A stretch of DNA of 7,341 bases, from assembly GCA_022865365.1 (NCBI GenBank), contig JALHSW010000205.1, forward strand, positions 1-7,341, given 5' to 3'. The number at the start of each line of letters is the position of its first letter. Positions within the stretch are counted from its first letter, which is position 1. The notes under the pieces are model-generated. The model ran no database searches. It saw only the letters and a list, made by a program, of their open reading frames with translations, and was not told the origin of the DNA. The stretch comes from Acidimicrobiia bacterium. Lineage in GTDB: Bacteria > Actinomycetota > Acidimicrobiia > IMCC26256 > PALSA-555. A program made the translations under genes and the position numbers. This document shows, piece after piece, positions 1-5,499 of the stretch.

Positions 1-1
1 C

Positions 2-1327
2 CGGGGGATCCGCGGACTTGCCAACGTCGACATCACGCCCGAGGTCGCCGTCCGGGTCGCGATGGCCTACGGCACCGCGCTCAAGCGCGGCTCGGTGGTG
101 ACGACGAGCCGCGACACGAGTCGAGCCGCTCGGGCATTGAAACGAGCGGTCATCGGGGGCCTGAACCTCTCCGGCGCCAACGTCGAGGACGTGGAGCTCG
201 CGACCGTGCCCCTCACGCGCTTCCAGGTCCGAAACGGTGAGTCGCGGGGCGGCATCAGCGTCCGACTTGCGCCGGGGGATCCCGACAGCGTCGAGCTGCG
301 CCTCTTCGACGCCGACGGACTTGACATCGACGAGGGTACCCAGCGCAAGATCGAGCGCCTGCTCGCACGTGAGGACTACCGGCGCGCCTTCGCCGGCGAC
401 ATCGGTGACATCGTGTTTCCGCCCCGGTCGATCGAGTTCTACACCGCGGCCCTGCGCAAGTCCGTCGATGCCCAACGACTCGAAGAGCGGGCGTTCAAGG
501 TCGTGCTCGACTACTCGTCGGGTGCCGCGTCGATCGTGATGCCGTCGGTGCTGGCCAAGCTCGGGGCCGAGGTGCTCGCGGTGAACCCGTACGCGAGCAC
601 GACGGATGCGCCCACCGACCTCGCGGCCCACCACGCGCGCATCGGTGAGCTCGTCGGCGCCTCGGGGAGCCATCTCGGTTGCATCATCAGTCCCGACGGC
701 GAGTCGGTCGTGCTCGTAGATGACGAAGGCCACGTCCTGTCGCGGACCGAGGCGCTGCTCGCACTGGTGCTCCTCGTGGCCGAGACGCACGACGCCGCCC
801 GGATCGCGCTCCCGGTGACCGTGACGCGCGCCGCAGAGCAGATCGCGATCGACCGCGGCGCGGAGATCGTGTGGTCGAAGGTCTCGGACGCGAGCCTCAT
901 GGAGGTCGCGTCCGAGGACCACGTGGCGTTCGCGGCGTCGCCAGACGGGGGCTACATCTGGCCCGACTTCCTCCCGGCCTACGACGGGACGGCCACGCTC
1001 GCGAAGCTGCTCGACCTGCTCGCGGCGACCGGCCGCTCGCTGTCGTCGGTGGTGGCTGAGCTGCCGCGGGTCCATCTCGTGCACGAGAGCGTGCCCACGC
1101 CGTGGGAGCAGAAGGGCGCGGTGATGCGCGAGCTCGTCGAGCGCGAGGCGGGCCACGACCTCGTCCTCGTCGACGGCGTCAAGGTGCTGCGCCAGGACGG
1201 TTGGGTGCTCGTCCTTCCCGACCCCGAGATGGCCGTCACCCACGTGTGGTCCGAGGCCGACAGCGACCAGGCGGCCGGCCAGGTCGCGCAGGAGTACGCG
1301 CGGGCGATCCGCCTGGCGCCGGGCTGA
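2..1327 (+). CDS. Phosphomannomutase-like C-terminal region, probably of a sugar-1-phosphate nucleotidyltransferase fusion (5' partial, catalytic loops degenerate)
   Basis: The frame is open from base 2, so the true start lies outside the window; the visible part encodes 441 residues. The fold is the alpha-D-phosphohexomutase one: an N-terminal GIRG-L-N...TPE segment at 5-50, the GGI...LFDADG strand-loop around 248-325, and a C-terminal GWVLVLPD...WSEAD segment near 1200-1260. The catalytic TASHNP loop reads RLAPGDP, the metal loop DGDGDR reads SPDGES, the sugar loop GEXSG reads ASPDG, and the phosphate loop RXSNTEP reads LPDPEM. The phosphoserine and Mg ligands therefore appear lost and mutase activity is unlikely. 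In actinobacteria and cyanobacteria such eroded mutase domains are found C-terminal to a GDP-mannose-pyrophosphorylase-type nucleotidyltransferase and hexapeptide repeats. That arrangement is my inference for the missing 5' part. A stand-alone diverged mutase is the alternative. It is separated from gcvH by 70 bp and a palindrome, so it is probably its own transcription unit. Confidence 0.8.
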   Translation, partial: RGIRGLANVDITPEVAVRVAMAYGTALKRGSVVTTSRDTSRAARALKRAVIGGLNLSGANVEDVELATVPLTRFQVRNGESRGGISVRLAPGDPDSVELRLFDADGLDIDEGTQRKIERLLAREDYRRAFAGDIGDIVFPPRSIEFYTAALRKSVDAQRLEERAFKVVLDYSSGAASIVMPSVLAKLGAEVLAVNPYASTTDAPTDLAAHHARIGELVGASGSHLGCIISPDGESVVLVDDEGHVLSRTEALLALVLLVAETHDAARIALPVTVTRAAEQIAIDRGAEIVWSKVSDASLMEVASEDHVAFAASPDGGYIWPDFLPAYDGTATLAKLLDLLAATGRSLSSVVAELPRVHLVHESVPTPWEQKGAVMRELVEREAGHDLVLVDGVKVLRQDGWVLVLPDPEMAVTHVWSEADSDQAAGQVAQEYARAIRLAPG

Positions 1328-1332
1328 CTGCG

Positions 1333-1338
1333 TACGAT
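1333..1338 (+). promoter_or_regulatory. Possible -10 element for gcvH
   Basis: TACGAT fits the actinobacterial TAnnnT -10 pattern and lies in the gap before gcvH. No convincing -35 hexamer sits 16-18 bp upstream, where the sequence is still the 3' end of the preceding gene. Transcription would start near 1345, inside the palindrome at 1339-1362. The call is tentative. Confidence 0.35.
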
Positions 1339-1362
1339 TCGTCCCCGAGCACTCGGGGACGA
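1339..1362. repeat. Perfect inverted repeat, 11-bp arms, 2-bp centre
   Basis: The arms are TCGTCCCCGAG and CTCGGGGACGA around a CA centre, with no mismatch. It begins 12 bp after the stop of the upstream gene and ends 35 bp before the gcvH start. As RNA it would form a very stable hairpin of about 10 bp with a GCAC loop. There is no T-tract after it on either strand, so a classical intrinsic terminator is not supported. Because it covers the predicted transcription start of gcvH, an operator is equally plausible. Confidence 0.85.
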
Positions 1363-1397
1363 CCTCGAGGCCACGAGCGGACGAGGGGACGCGGACC

Positions 1398-1781
1398 GTG
1401 GAGCATCCGGACGGGCTGCGCTACAGCGCGGAGCACGAGTGGGTCGCCGTCGACGGGGACCGCGCCCGAATCGGGATCACCGACTTCGCCCAGGACGCGC
1501 TCGGTGACGTGGTCTACGTGCAGCTGCCCGAGGTCGGCGCCGGGGTCGCGGCGAACGCGTCGTGCGCCGAGGTCGAGTCGACCAAGTCGGTGTCCGACAT
1601 CTACAGCCCGTTGTCGGGGACCGTGGTCGAGGTGAACGCGACCTTGGCCGATGCCCCCGAGCAGCTGAACCAGGACCCGTACGGCGCAGGCTGGATCTTC
1701 GTCGTGCGGGTGAGCGACCCGGCCGAGCTCGAGTCGCTCATGGACGCGGCGGCGTACCGAGCCATGATCGACGCCGCCTGA
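1398..1781 (+). CDS. gcvH: Glycine cleavage system H protein
   Basis: Lipoyl carrier of the glycine cleavage complex. It shuttles the aminomethyl group from P protein to T protein and is reoxidised by the L protein. The 127 residues match the usual family length of about 125-130. The N-terminal RYSAEHEWV motif and the lipoylation motif EVESTKSVSDIYSP are intact, with the lipoyl lysine at residue 63 (codon 1584-1586). The C-terminal NQDPYGAGWIFVVRVSD segment is also typical. The GTG start is preceded by GAGGGG at 1383-1388, nine bases upstream, a good ribosome binding site. The gene stands apart from gcvT and gcvP, which lie about 3.7 kb and 5.2 kb downstream, and it has no riboswitch. Its upstream gap holds a -10-like element and a perfect palindrome. 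No gene for the L protein is visible. Confidence 0.97.
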   Translation: MEHPDGLRYSAEHEWVAVDGDRARIGITDFAQDALGDVVYVQLPEVGAGVAANASCAEVESTKSVSDIYSPLSGTVVEVNATLADAPEQLNQDPYGAGWIFVVRVSDPAELESLMDAAAYRAMIDAA

Positions 1782-1806
1782 CGCTCCGGGACGGCGCCGT
1801 GGCCGG

Positions 1807-1868
1807 GATCCGGGGTGCGCGGTAGCCCGATCCGGGGTGCGCGGTGACCCGATCCGGGTTGATGGGTC
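1807..1868. repeat. 22-bp tandem direct repeat, about 2.5 copies, upstream of garA
   Basis: Two near-identical 22-bp units (1807-1828 and 1829-1850) begin GATCCGGGGTGCGCGGT and end AGCCC or GACCC, differing only by a swapped A/G pair. A third, decayed copy begins at 1851 (GATCCGGGTTG). This runs directly into an 11-bp direct repeat (GTTGATGGGTC at 1858-1868, GTTGATGGGCA at 1869-1879), which duplicates the -35 hexamer of the garA promoter. The gap 1782-1904 contains no other gene. Repeated binding sites for a regulator or neutral slippage could both explain it. Confidence 0.85.
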
Positions 1869-1869
1869 G

Positions 1870-1898
1870 TTGATGGGCACGCGCGGCGTCGATACCCT
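1870..1898 (+). promoter_or_regulatory. Promoter of the garA operon, predicted leaderless start
   Basis: TTGATG (1870-1875), a 17-bp spacer and TACCCT (1893-1898) resemble a housekeeping sigma promoter. A start point 7 bp after the -10 element falls on 1905, the G of the garA GTG codon, predicting a leaderless mRNA. This agrees with the absence of a Shine-Dalgarno sequence. A second copy of TTGATG at 1859-1864 lies 11 bp further upstream. Confidence 0.7.
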
Positions 1899-1904
1899 CA
1901 TGAG

Positions 1905-2396
1905 GTGGGGTGCCGACGTTGCGGACACGACAACGAAGACGGCGCCCAGTACTGCTCAGCGTGCGGAACGCCCCTCGACGTCGACGAGGACACCACCGCT
2001 GCCCTTGCCCTCGTCGAGGACCGCGAGAGCCTTTCGGCCGACCTGGGTGAGGTGCTCGATGCGCTCCCCGAGGGTCTCGGCATGCTCGTGGTGCGACGCG
2101 GTCCGAACGCGGGCAGTACGTTCGTCCTCGAGGGCGACGAGACGACCCTCGGTCGTCACCCGGACTCCGACGTGTTCCTCGATGACGTGACGGTGTCGCG
2201 CCGCCACGCGACGGTTCGTCGCATCGACGGCGGGTACGAGGTCGCGGATGCGGGATCGCTGAACGGCACGTACGTCGACCACGACCGCGTCGACACAGCA
2301 CTCCTGCGCGACATGCAGGAGGTCCAGGTAGGCAGGTTCGTGCTCACGTTCGTCATCGGGGGCGCAACCGGCCCTGCGCCCGGATCCGCACAATGA
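1905..2396 (+). CDS. garA: GarA/OdhI-type FHA phospho-switch protein with N-terminal zinc ribbon
   Basis: In mycobacteria and corynebacteria GarA/OdhI is phosphorylated on an N-terminal Thr-Thr motif by PknB or PknG. When unphosphorylated it binds 2-oxoglutarate dehydrogenase and glutamate enzymes and controls flux at 2-oxoglutarate. Residues 58-152 form a complete FHA domain very like GarA: RRGPNAGS, then LGRHPDSDVFLDDVTVSRRH with R84 and S98, then GSLNGTYV with N120. Residues 29-31 are D-T-T, matching the phospho-acceptor pair, though the following S-V-F of GarA is replaced by A-A-L. Residues 3-20 are a CxxC-x10-CxxC zinc ribbon (C3, C6, C17, C20), absent from M. tuberculosis GarA. The GTG at 1905 is the only possible start, because an in-frame TGA lies at 1860-1862 with no other start codon between. 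It heads a four-gene coupled operon, overlapping the next gene by 4 bp. Confidence 0.93.
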   Translation: MGCRRCGHDNEDGAQYCSACGTPLDVDEDTTAALALVEDRESLSADLGEVLDALPEGLGMLVVRRGPNAGSTFVLEGDETTLGRHPDSDVFLDDVTVSRRHATVRRIDGGYEVADAGSLNGTYVDHDRVDTALLRDMQEVQVGRFVLTFVIGGATGPAPGSAQ

Positions 2397-3190
2397 GCAT
2401 CGAGGCGCATGAAGCGATCGGCCCACACCTGTCGATCGGTGAGGTCCTCGAGCAGCTCCGCGACCAGTTCCCCGACGTGACGATCTCCAAGATCCGGTTT
2501 CTCGAGAGCCAGGGGCTCATCGATCCCGAGCGGACACCGTCGGGGTACCGGAAGTTCTCCGAGGACGATCTCGAGCGCCTGCGTTGGATCCTCGCGCAGC
2601 AGCGCGATCACTTCCTCCCGCTGCGGATCATCCGGGAACGGCTCGACGCCTTCGGTCCGAACGGCGCACCGCCCTATGACGCGCACGCGCCCGATGGATC
2701 GATGCTCGACCACGACATCCCGCGTCTGCCTTTCGAAGATGTGATCGACGCGGGCATCGACGCGGAGGAGGAGCTCGGCTCGCTCACGCCCGACGACGCG
2801 CGGCCGACCGGCGAGCTGTCCCGATCCGAGCTCCTCGAAACCACCGGGCTCACCGACATGCAACTCGACGCACTGGAGGATCACGGCCTCGTCAGCCCGG
2901 TGGTCGGCGAGGGCGAGCGCGCGCTCTACGACGACGAGGCGCTCACCGTCGCCGGGCTGGCCGCCGGCTTCCACTCCCGGGGGATCGAGGCTCGGCACCT
3001 GAAGATGTACCGGCACTTCGCCGAGCGGGAAGGTGCGCTGTTCGCCCAGGTGCTCGTCCCGTACCTGCGGCAGCGCAACCCGCTGGCCCATGAACGCCTC
3101 CAGGAGGAGCTCGAGGAGCTGTCCCGGCTCGGACGCCGCCTCCGTACCGAGATGCTGCGTCGCGCGCTGCGCGACGAGCTCACTGAGTGA
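2393..3190 (+). CDS. ftsR: MerR-family transcriptional regulator, FtsR/Rv1828 type
   Basis: This is a DNA-binding regulator of 265 residues. Residues 11-85 form the MerR winged helix-turn-helix (LSIGEVLEQL...VTISKIRFLESQGLI...SGYRKFSEDDLERLRWI...LPLRIIRERLDAF), closely resembling M. tuberculosis Rv1828 and Corynebacterium FtsR, an activator of ftsZ. Residues 90-140 are an acidic linker. The C-terminal region (about 140-262) resembles a second MerR-like module (LSRSELLETTGLTDMQLDALEDHGLV) followed by a helical dimerisation part, with no cysteine-rich metal site. The ATG start overlaps the garA stop as ATGA and has no clear ribosome binding site, so translation is probably coupled. Position immediately after the FHA gene is the same as in the mycobacterial and corynebacterial loci. 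The effector is unknown; the cell-division role is inferred from homologues. Confidence 0.92.
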   Translation: MSIEAHEAIGPHLSIGEVLEQLRDQFPDVTISKIRFLESQGLIDPERTPSGYRKFSEDDLERLRWILAQQRDHFLPLRIIRERLDAFGPNGAPPYDAHAPDGSMLDHDIPRLPFEDVIDAGIDAEEELGSLTPDDARPTGELSRSELLETTGLTDMQLDALEDHGLVSPVVGEGERALYDDEALTVAGLAAGFHSRGIEARHLKMYRHFAEREGALFAQVLVPYLRQRNPLAHERLQEELEELSRLGRRLRTEMLRRALRDELTE

Positions 3191-3825
3191 GCGCAGCGCC
3201 TGAGGTTCTGCTCGACCGCGATGCCTTGTCCGCCCGGGTCGATGCGCTCGCCCGCGCGATCGTCGTCGAGCACCCCGACGGGGTCGTGCTCGTCGGAGTG
3301 CTCAAGGGCGCACTCATCCTCACGGCCGACCTGGCGCGAGCGATCGGCCGCATCGATCGCGACGCGCCCGTGCTCATCGACTTCCTCGCGATCTCGCGCT
3401 ATGCGCCCGACAGCGGACGGGTCCGCATCCTCAAGGATCTCGAGATCGACGTGGCGGGGCGCGACGTCGTGGTGGTCGAGGACCTCGTCGACACCGGCCT
3501 GACCCTGGCGTACCTCTTGGGACAGCTCCGGGCCCGGGAGCCCCGGCGGGTCGAGGTCTGCACCCTCCTTGACCGGGCCGAGCGCCGGATCGTGCCGTTG
3601 GAGCCGCGCTTCGTGGGTCAGGAGATCCCGGCCGACGCGTTCGTCCTCGGGTACGGCCTTCACCTGGGGGAGCGGTACCGGAACCTGCCGGTGGTCGTGC
3701 AGGCCGACCGGGAGGCGCTGATGTCGGACCCCGACGCCTGCCTGGCCCTGTACGCCGCGTTGGGCCATGTGCCCGAAGAGCGCGATGCTAGGGTGCGCGA
3801 CGTTCTCGAAAGGCGGCGCCCGTGA
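3187..3825 (+). CDS. hpt: Hypoxanthine(-guanine) phosphoribosyltransferase
   Basis: Purine salvage enzyme transferring phosphoribose from PRPP to hypoxanthine or guanine. Visible signatures are VGVLKGA (residues 36-42), IDFLAISRY in the flexible-loop region (64-72), the PRPP-binding motif VEDLVDTGLTL (97-107) with acidic pair E98/D99, and the purine-site segment VGQEIPADAFVLGYGL...YRNLP (143-168). The usual LLDKP-RR lysine is an arginine/alanine pair here (LLDRAERR, 127-134). The protein extends about 43 residues past YRNLP, longer than the compact bacterial enzymes of about 180 residues; this tail is charged with no motif I recognise. The GTG start overlaps the upstream stop by 4 bp, and its own stop overlaps the next GTG the same way. 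In M. tuberculosis hpt lies elsewhere, so its place in the garA operon is notable. Confidence 0.93.
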   Translation: MSAAPEVLLDRDALSARVDALARAIVVEHPDGVVLVGVLKGALILTADLARAIGRIDRDAPVLIDFLAISRYAPDSGRVRILKDLEIDVAGRDVVVVEDLVDTGLTLAYLLGQLRAREPRRVEVCTLLDRAERRIVPLEPRFVGQEIPADAFVLGYGLHLGERYRNLPVVVQADREALMSDPDACLALYAALGHVPEERDARVRDVLERRRP

Positions 3826-4307
3826 TCGAGATGTCGCTGGTGGGGGTCAGGGTCGAGGTCCCGACCAACCAGCCGATCGTCCTACTCCGTGAGGAGGCCG
3901 GGTCTCGGTATCTCCCGATCTTCATCGGGCCCCCCGAGGCGACCGCGATCGTCTACGCGCTCCAGGGCATGGAGACGCCACGCCCGATGACGCACGATCT
4001 CTTCAAGTCGGTCCTCGACGAGCTGGGCGCGGCGCTCCGCCAGGTCGTCATCACCGAGCTGCACGACGGCACCTTCTACGCCGAGATCGAGATCCTGCGG
4101 GACGGCACCACCCAGCGGATCTCCTCACGGCCGTCTGACGCCCTCGCCCTGGCTGCCCGCTACCCAGAGACCGTGCCCATCTACGCCGACGAGGCCGTGC
4201 TCGACGAGGCCGGCGTGCTCTTCGATCAGGATGAAGAGGAGTCCCAGATCGAGGAGTTCCGGGAGTTCCTCAACCAGGTCCGCCCCGAGGACTTCGCAGC
4301 CGAGTAG
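3822..4307 (+). CDS. Bifunctional nuclease family (DUF151) protein, Rv1829 type
   Basis: The 161 residues carry a DUF151 domain at about 1-135: VGVRVEVPTNQPIVLLRE, RYLPIFIGPPEATAI, the highly conserved PRPMTHDLF segment (54-61), GTFYAEI, and SSRPSDALALAARYPETVPIYADEAVL. An acidic C-terminal tail (about 135-161, EESQIEEFREFLNQVRPEDF) matches the end of mycobacterial Rv1829. Plant and archaeal members are described as having DNase/RNase activity; the actinobacterial role is not settled. The GTG start overlaps the hpt stop as GTGA and is preceded by GAAAGGCGG (3808-3816) with the AGG core 8 bp upstream, a good ribosome binding site. It is the last gene of the garA operon, since 182 bp with a fresh promoter follow. 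Confidence 0.93.
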   Translation: MIEMSLVGVRVEVPTNQPIVLLREEAGSRYLPIFIGPPEATAIVYALQGMETPRPMTHDLFKSVLDELGAALRQVVITELHDGTFYAEIEILRDGTTQRISSRPSDALALAARYPETVPIYADEAVLDEAGVLFDQDEEESQIEEFREFLNQVRPEDFAAE

Positions 4308-4353
4308 CGGCCGAGCCGAGTGCGGGCGACCGTCCCCGGCCACGGCGAAAGCG

Positions 4354-4382
4354 TTGACGGGATGCGCGGGACCCGGTACCGT
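4354..4382 (+). promoter_or_regulatory. Consensus-like promoter for the second MerR gene
   Basis: TTGACG (4354-4359), a 17-bp spacer and TACCGT (4377-4382) form the best housekeeping promoter in the window. The predicted start is near 4389, giving a 5' leader of about 100 nt. It lies in the 182-bp gap after the DUF151 gene, where no other gene is visible. Confidence 0.75.
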
Positions 4383-4410
4383 CACAGAGACGTAACTACG
4401 TCGATGTGAC
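4381..4410. promoter_or_regulatory. 30-bp dyad, candidate operator over the -10/start site
   Basis: The arms GTCACAGAGACGTA (4381-4394) and TACGTCGATGTGAC (4397-4410) are complementary at 12 of 14 positions around an AC centre. The inner GACGTA/TACGTC and outer GTCACA/TGTGAC blocks pair perfectly. The dyad runs from the last bases of the -10 element to about +22. A 2-bp centre is poor for an RNA loop, so protein binding is favoured. The neighbouring MerR protein is the obvious candidate (autoregulation), with the FtsR-like MerR as an alternative. Confidence 0.7.
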
Positions 4411-4489
4411 TTCGCGCGCCCGGCGGCTCTGCGCCACGCACCTGAGCCGCGGTCCGTCACGACGACGTCCAGGGGAGCGAGGGGCACCG

Positions 4490-5035
4490 ATGGTGAAGCG
4501 CCAGCAGGGGGCGGGCATCCAGGCCAGCCTGGACCAGGCCGGACCGGCCGAGCGGGAGATCGGGTTTGGCGGGAAGCAGACCTGCGAGATCGTCGGGATC
4601 ACCTACCGCCAGCTCGACTATTGGGACCGGCGCGACCTGGTGAAGCCGTCCCTGGCCGAGGCGCACGGCAGCGGCACGCAGCGGCGCTACTCGTACCGCG
4701 ACCTCGTGCGGCTCCGGGTGGTGAAGAGCCTCCTCGACGCCGGGGTCAAGCTCGACAACGCCCGGCGCGCGATCGAGTACCTGCGCGCAGAGGAAGGTGC
4801 CGATTGGCAGACCGCCAGCATCGTCCTCGCGGGCCCGAACTCGATCCTCGCCCGCGACGGCGACGCGCTCATCGACCTGGTCAAGCGCGGCCAGGGCGTG
4901 CTCAACATCGTGCCGCTCGGCGCGGTGGTGGGGGAGGTCGACACCAGGATCCTGGAGCTCGAGCCAGCGCCCGCGGGTACCACCACGGGTGACGTCGTCC
5001 GCGGTGGCGGCAGCCGGACGGTCGAGGGGGGCTGA
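4490..5035 (+). CDS. MerR-family transcriptional regulator, Rv1830 type
   Basis: A 181-residue regulator. After a short polar N-terminus, residues 22-105 form the MerR winged helix: GGKQTCEIVGITYRQLDYWDRRDLV, then GTQRRYSYRDLVRLRVVKSLLDAGVKLDNARRAIEYL, closely resembling M. tuberculosis Rv1830 in the same neighbourhood. The effector part (about 106-165) contains LVKRGQGVLNIVPLGAVVGEVD, the counterpart of the short C-terminal region of Rv1830. No metal-binding cysteines are present. The ATG at 4490 is chosen because GAGGGG (4479-4484) lies five bases upstream and homology begins after it. An in-frame GTG at 4406 would add 28 arginine-rich residues, start inside the dyad and lacks a ribosome binding site. 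It is transcribed from its own promoter with a candidate operator. The stop is directly followed, in the same frame, by the nuclease-like ORF. Confidence 0.92.
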   Translation: MVKRQQGAGIQASLDQAGPAEREIGFGGKQTCEIVGITYRQLDYWDRRDLVKPSLAEAHGSGTQRRYSYRDLVRLRVVKSLLDAGVKLDNARRAIEYLRAEEGADWQTASIVLAGPNSILARDGDALIDLVKRGQGVLNIVPLGAVVGEVDTRILELEPAPAGTTTGDVVRGGGSRTVEGG

Positions 5036-5041
5036 GCGACG
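5024..5041 (+). promoter_or_regulatory. Purine-rich ribosome-binding-like sequence at an unresolved start
   Basis: GAGGGGGG (5024-5031) overlaps the last codons of the MerR gene. A strong Shine-Dalgarno here would suit a start at 5036-5041, but the in-frame codons there are GCG and ACG. ACG (5039) is 7 bp downstream, ideal spacing for a rare non-AUG start. Confidence 0.35.
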
Positions 5042-5473
5042 CCTCCGCCGCTCCCGCACGAGCAGCTCCGCTTCGCGCACAACTCGGAGCGCCAGTTCGC
5101 CAAGCTGCTCGACTTCTACGGCATCCTCTGGGAGTACGAGCCGCGCTCGTTCGTGCTCGAGCGGGATCGGGCCGGCAACACCGTCCAGGCCTTCACCCCC
5201 GACTTCTACCTCCCGGCCTATGACCAGTTCATCGAGATCACGACGCTGAACCAGAAGCTCGTGACCAAGAAGAACCGCAAGGCTCGACTGCTGGGTGCGC
5301 TGCACCCCGAGGTGCAGGTCAAGGTCCTGTACCAGCGTGACTACCTCCACCTGTTGGTGAAGTACGGGCTCGAGCCGCCGTCGCAGCTCGCCGACGACTT
5401 CGCTGCGCCGACCCGCCTCGGCCTGCGGTCGAGCACGATGCCGGCCGCGCATACCGATGCCGAGACCGCCTGA
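5036..5473 (+). CDS. PD-(D/E)xK nuclease-like protein, start codon unresolved
   Basis: The frame is open from the MerR stop codon (5033-5035) to a TGA at 5471-5473, 145 codons. Domain-like sequence runs HEQLRFAHNSERQFAKLLDFYGI (5057-5125) with acidic E in SER, then WEYEPRSFVL, TPDFYLP (aspartate codon 5201-5203), FIEITT (glutamate codon 5234-5236) and KLVTKKNRKARLL, then VQVKVLYQRDYLHLLVKYGL. This resembles a small restriction-endonuclease-like fold. The usual (D/E)xK lysine is a threonine (EIT), so the lysine may be supplied downstream or activity lost. The first in-frame ATG/GTG/TTG is GTG 5153, which would cut off the N-terminal helix and its glutamate. The real start may be ACG 5039, or there is a frameshift upstream, or TGA readthrough from the MerR gene. 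A conservative call is GTG 5153-5473 (106 residues). The substrate is unknown. Confidence 0.7.
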   Translation, partial: ATPPPLPHEQLRFAHNSERQFAKLLDFYGILWEYEPRSFVLERDRAGNTVQAFTPDFYLPAYDQFIEITTLNQKLVTKKNRKARLLGALHPEVQVKVLYQRDYLHLLVKYGLEPPSQLADDFAAPTRLGLRSSTMPAAHTDAETA

Positions 5474-5499
5474 GCGCAGTTGGTGGGACGGCTCCCGCG

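Noticed and set aside
1807..1868. CRISPR-like array
   Set aside because: The repeats are directly abutting without spacers and there are only about 2.5 copies; no cas genes are nearby.
2156..3091. 311-codon minus-strand frame opposite garA and the MerR gene
   Set aside because: It mirrors the third-position GC bias of the real genes on the + strand and shows no family signature.
4308..4353. Terminator after the DUF151 gene
   Set aside because: Short complementary GGCCG/CGGCC segments exist but the stem is weak and no T-tract follows, so I do not call it.
4382..4409. CRP-type binding site suggested by TCACA and TGTGA
   Set aside because: The half-sites are in the opposite order (TCACA first) and 18 bp apart, unlike the TGTGA-N6-TCACA arrangement of CRP/FNR sites.
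4406..4489. Upstream GTG extension of the second MerR gene
   Set aside because: It would add 28 arginine-rich residues without homology, start inside the dyad and lacks a ribosome binding site, whereas ATG 4490 has one.
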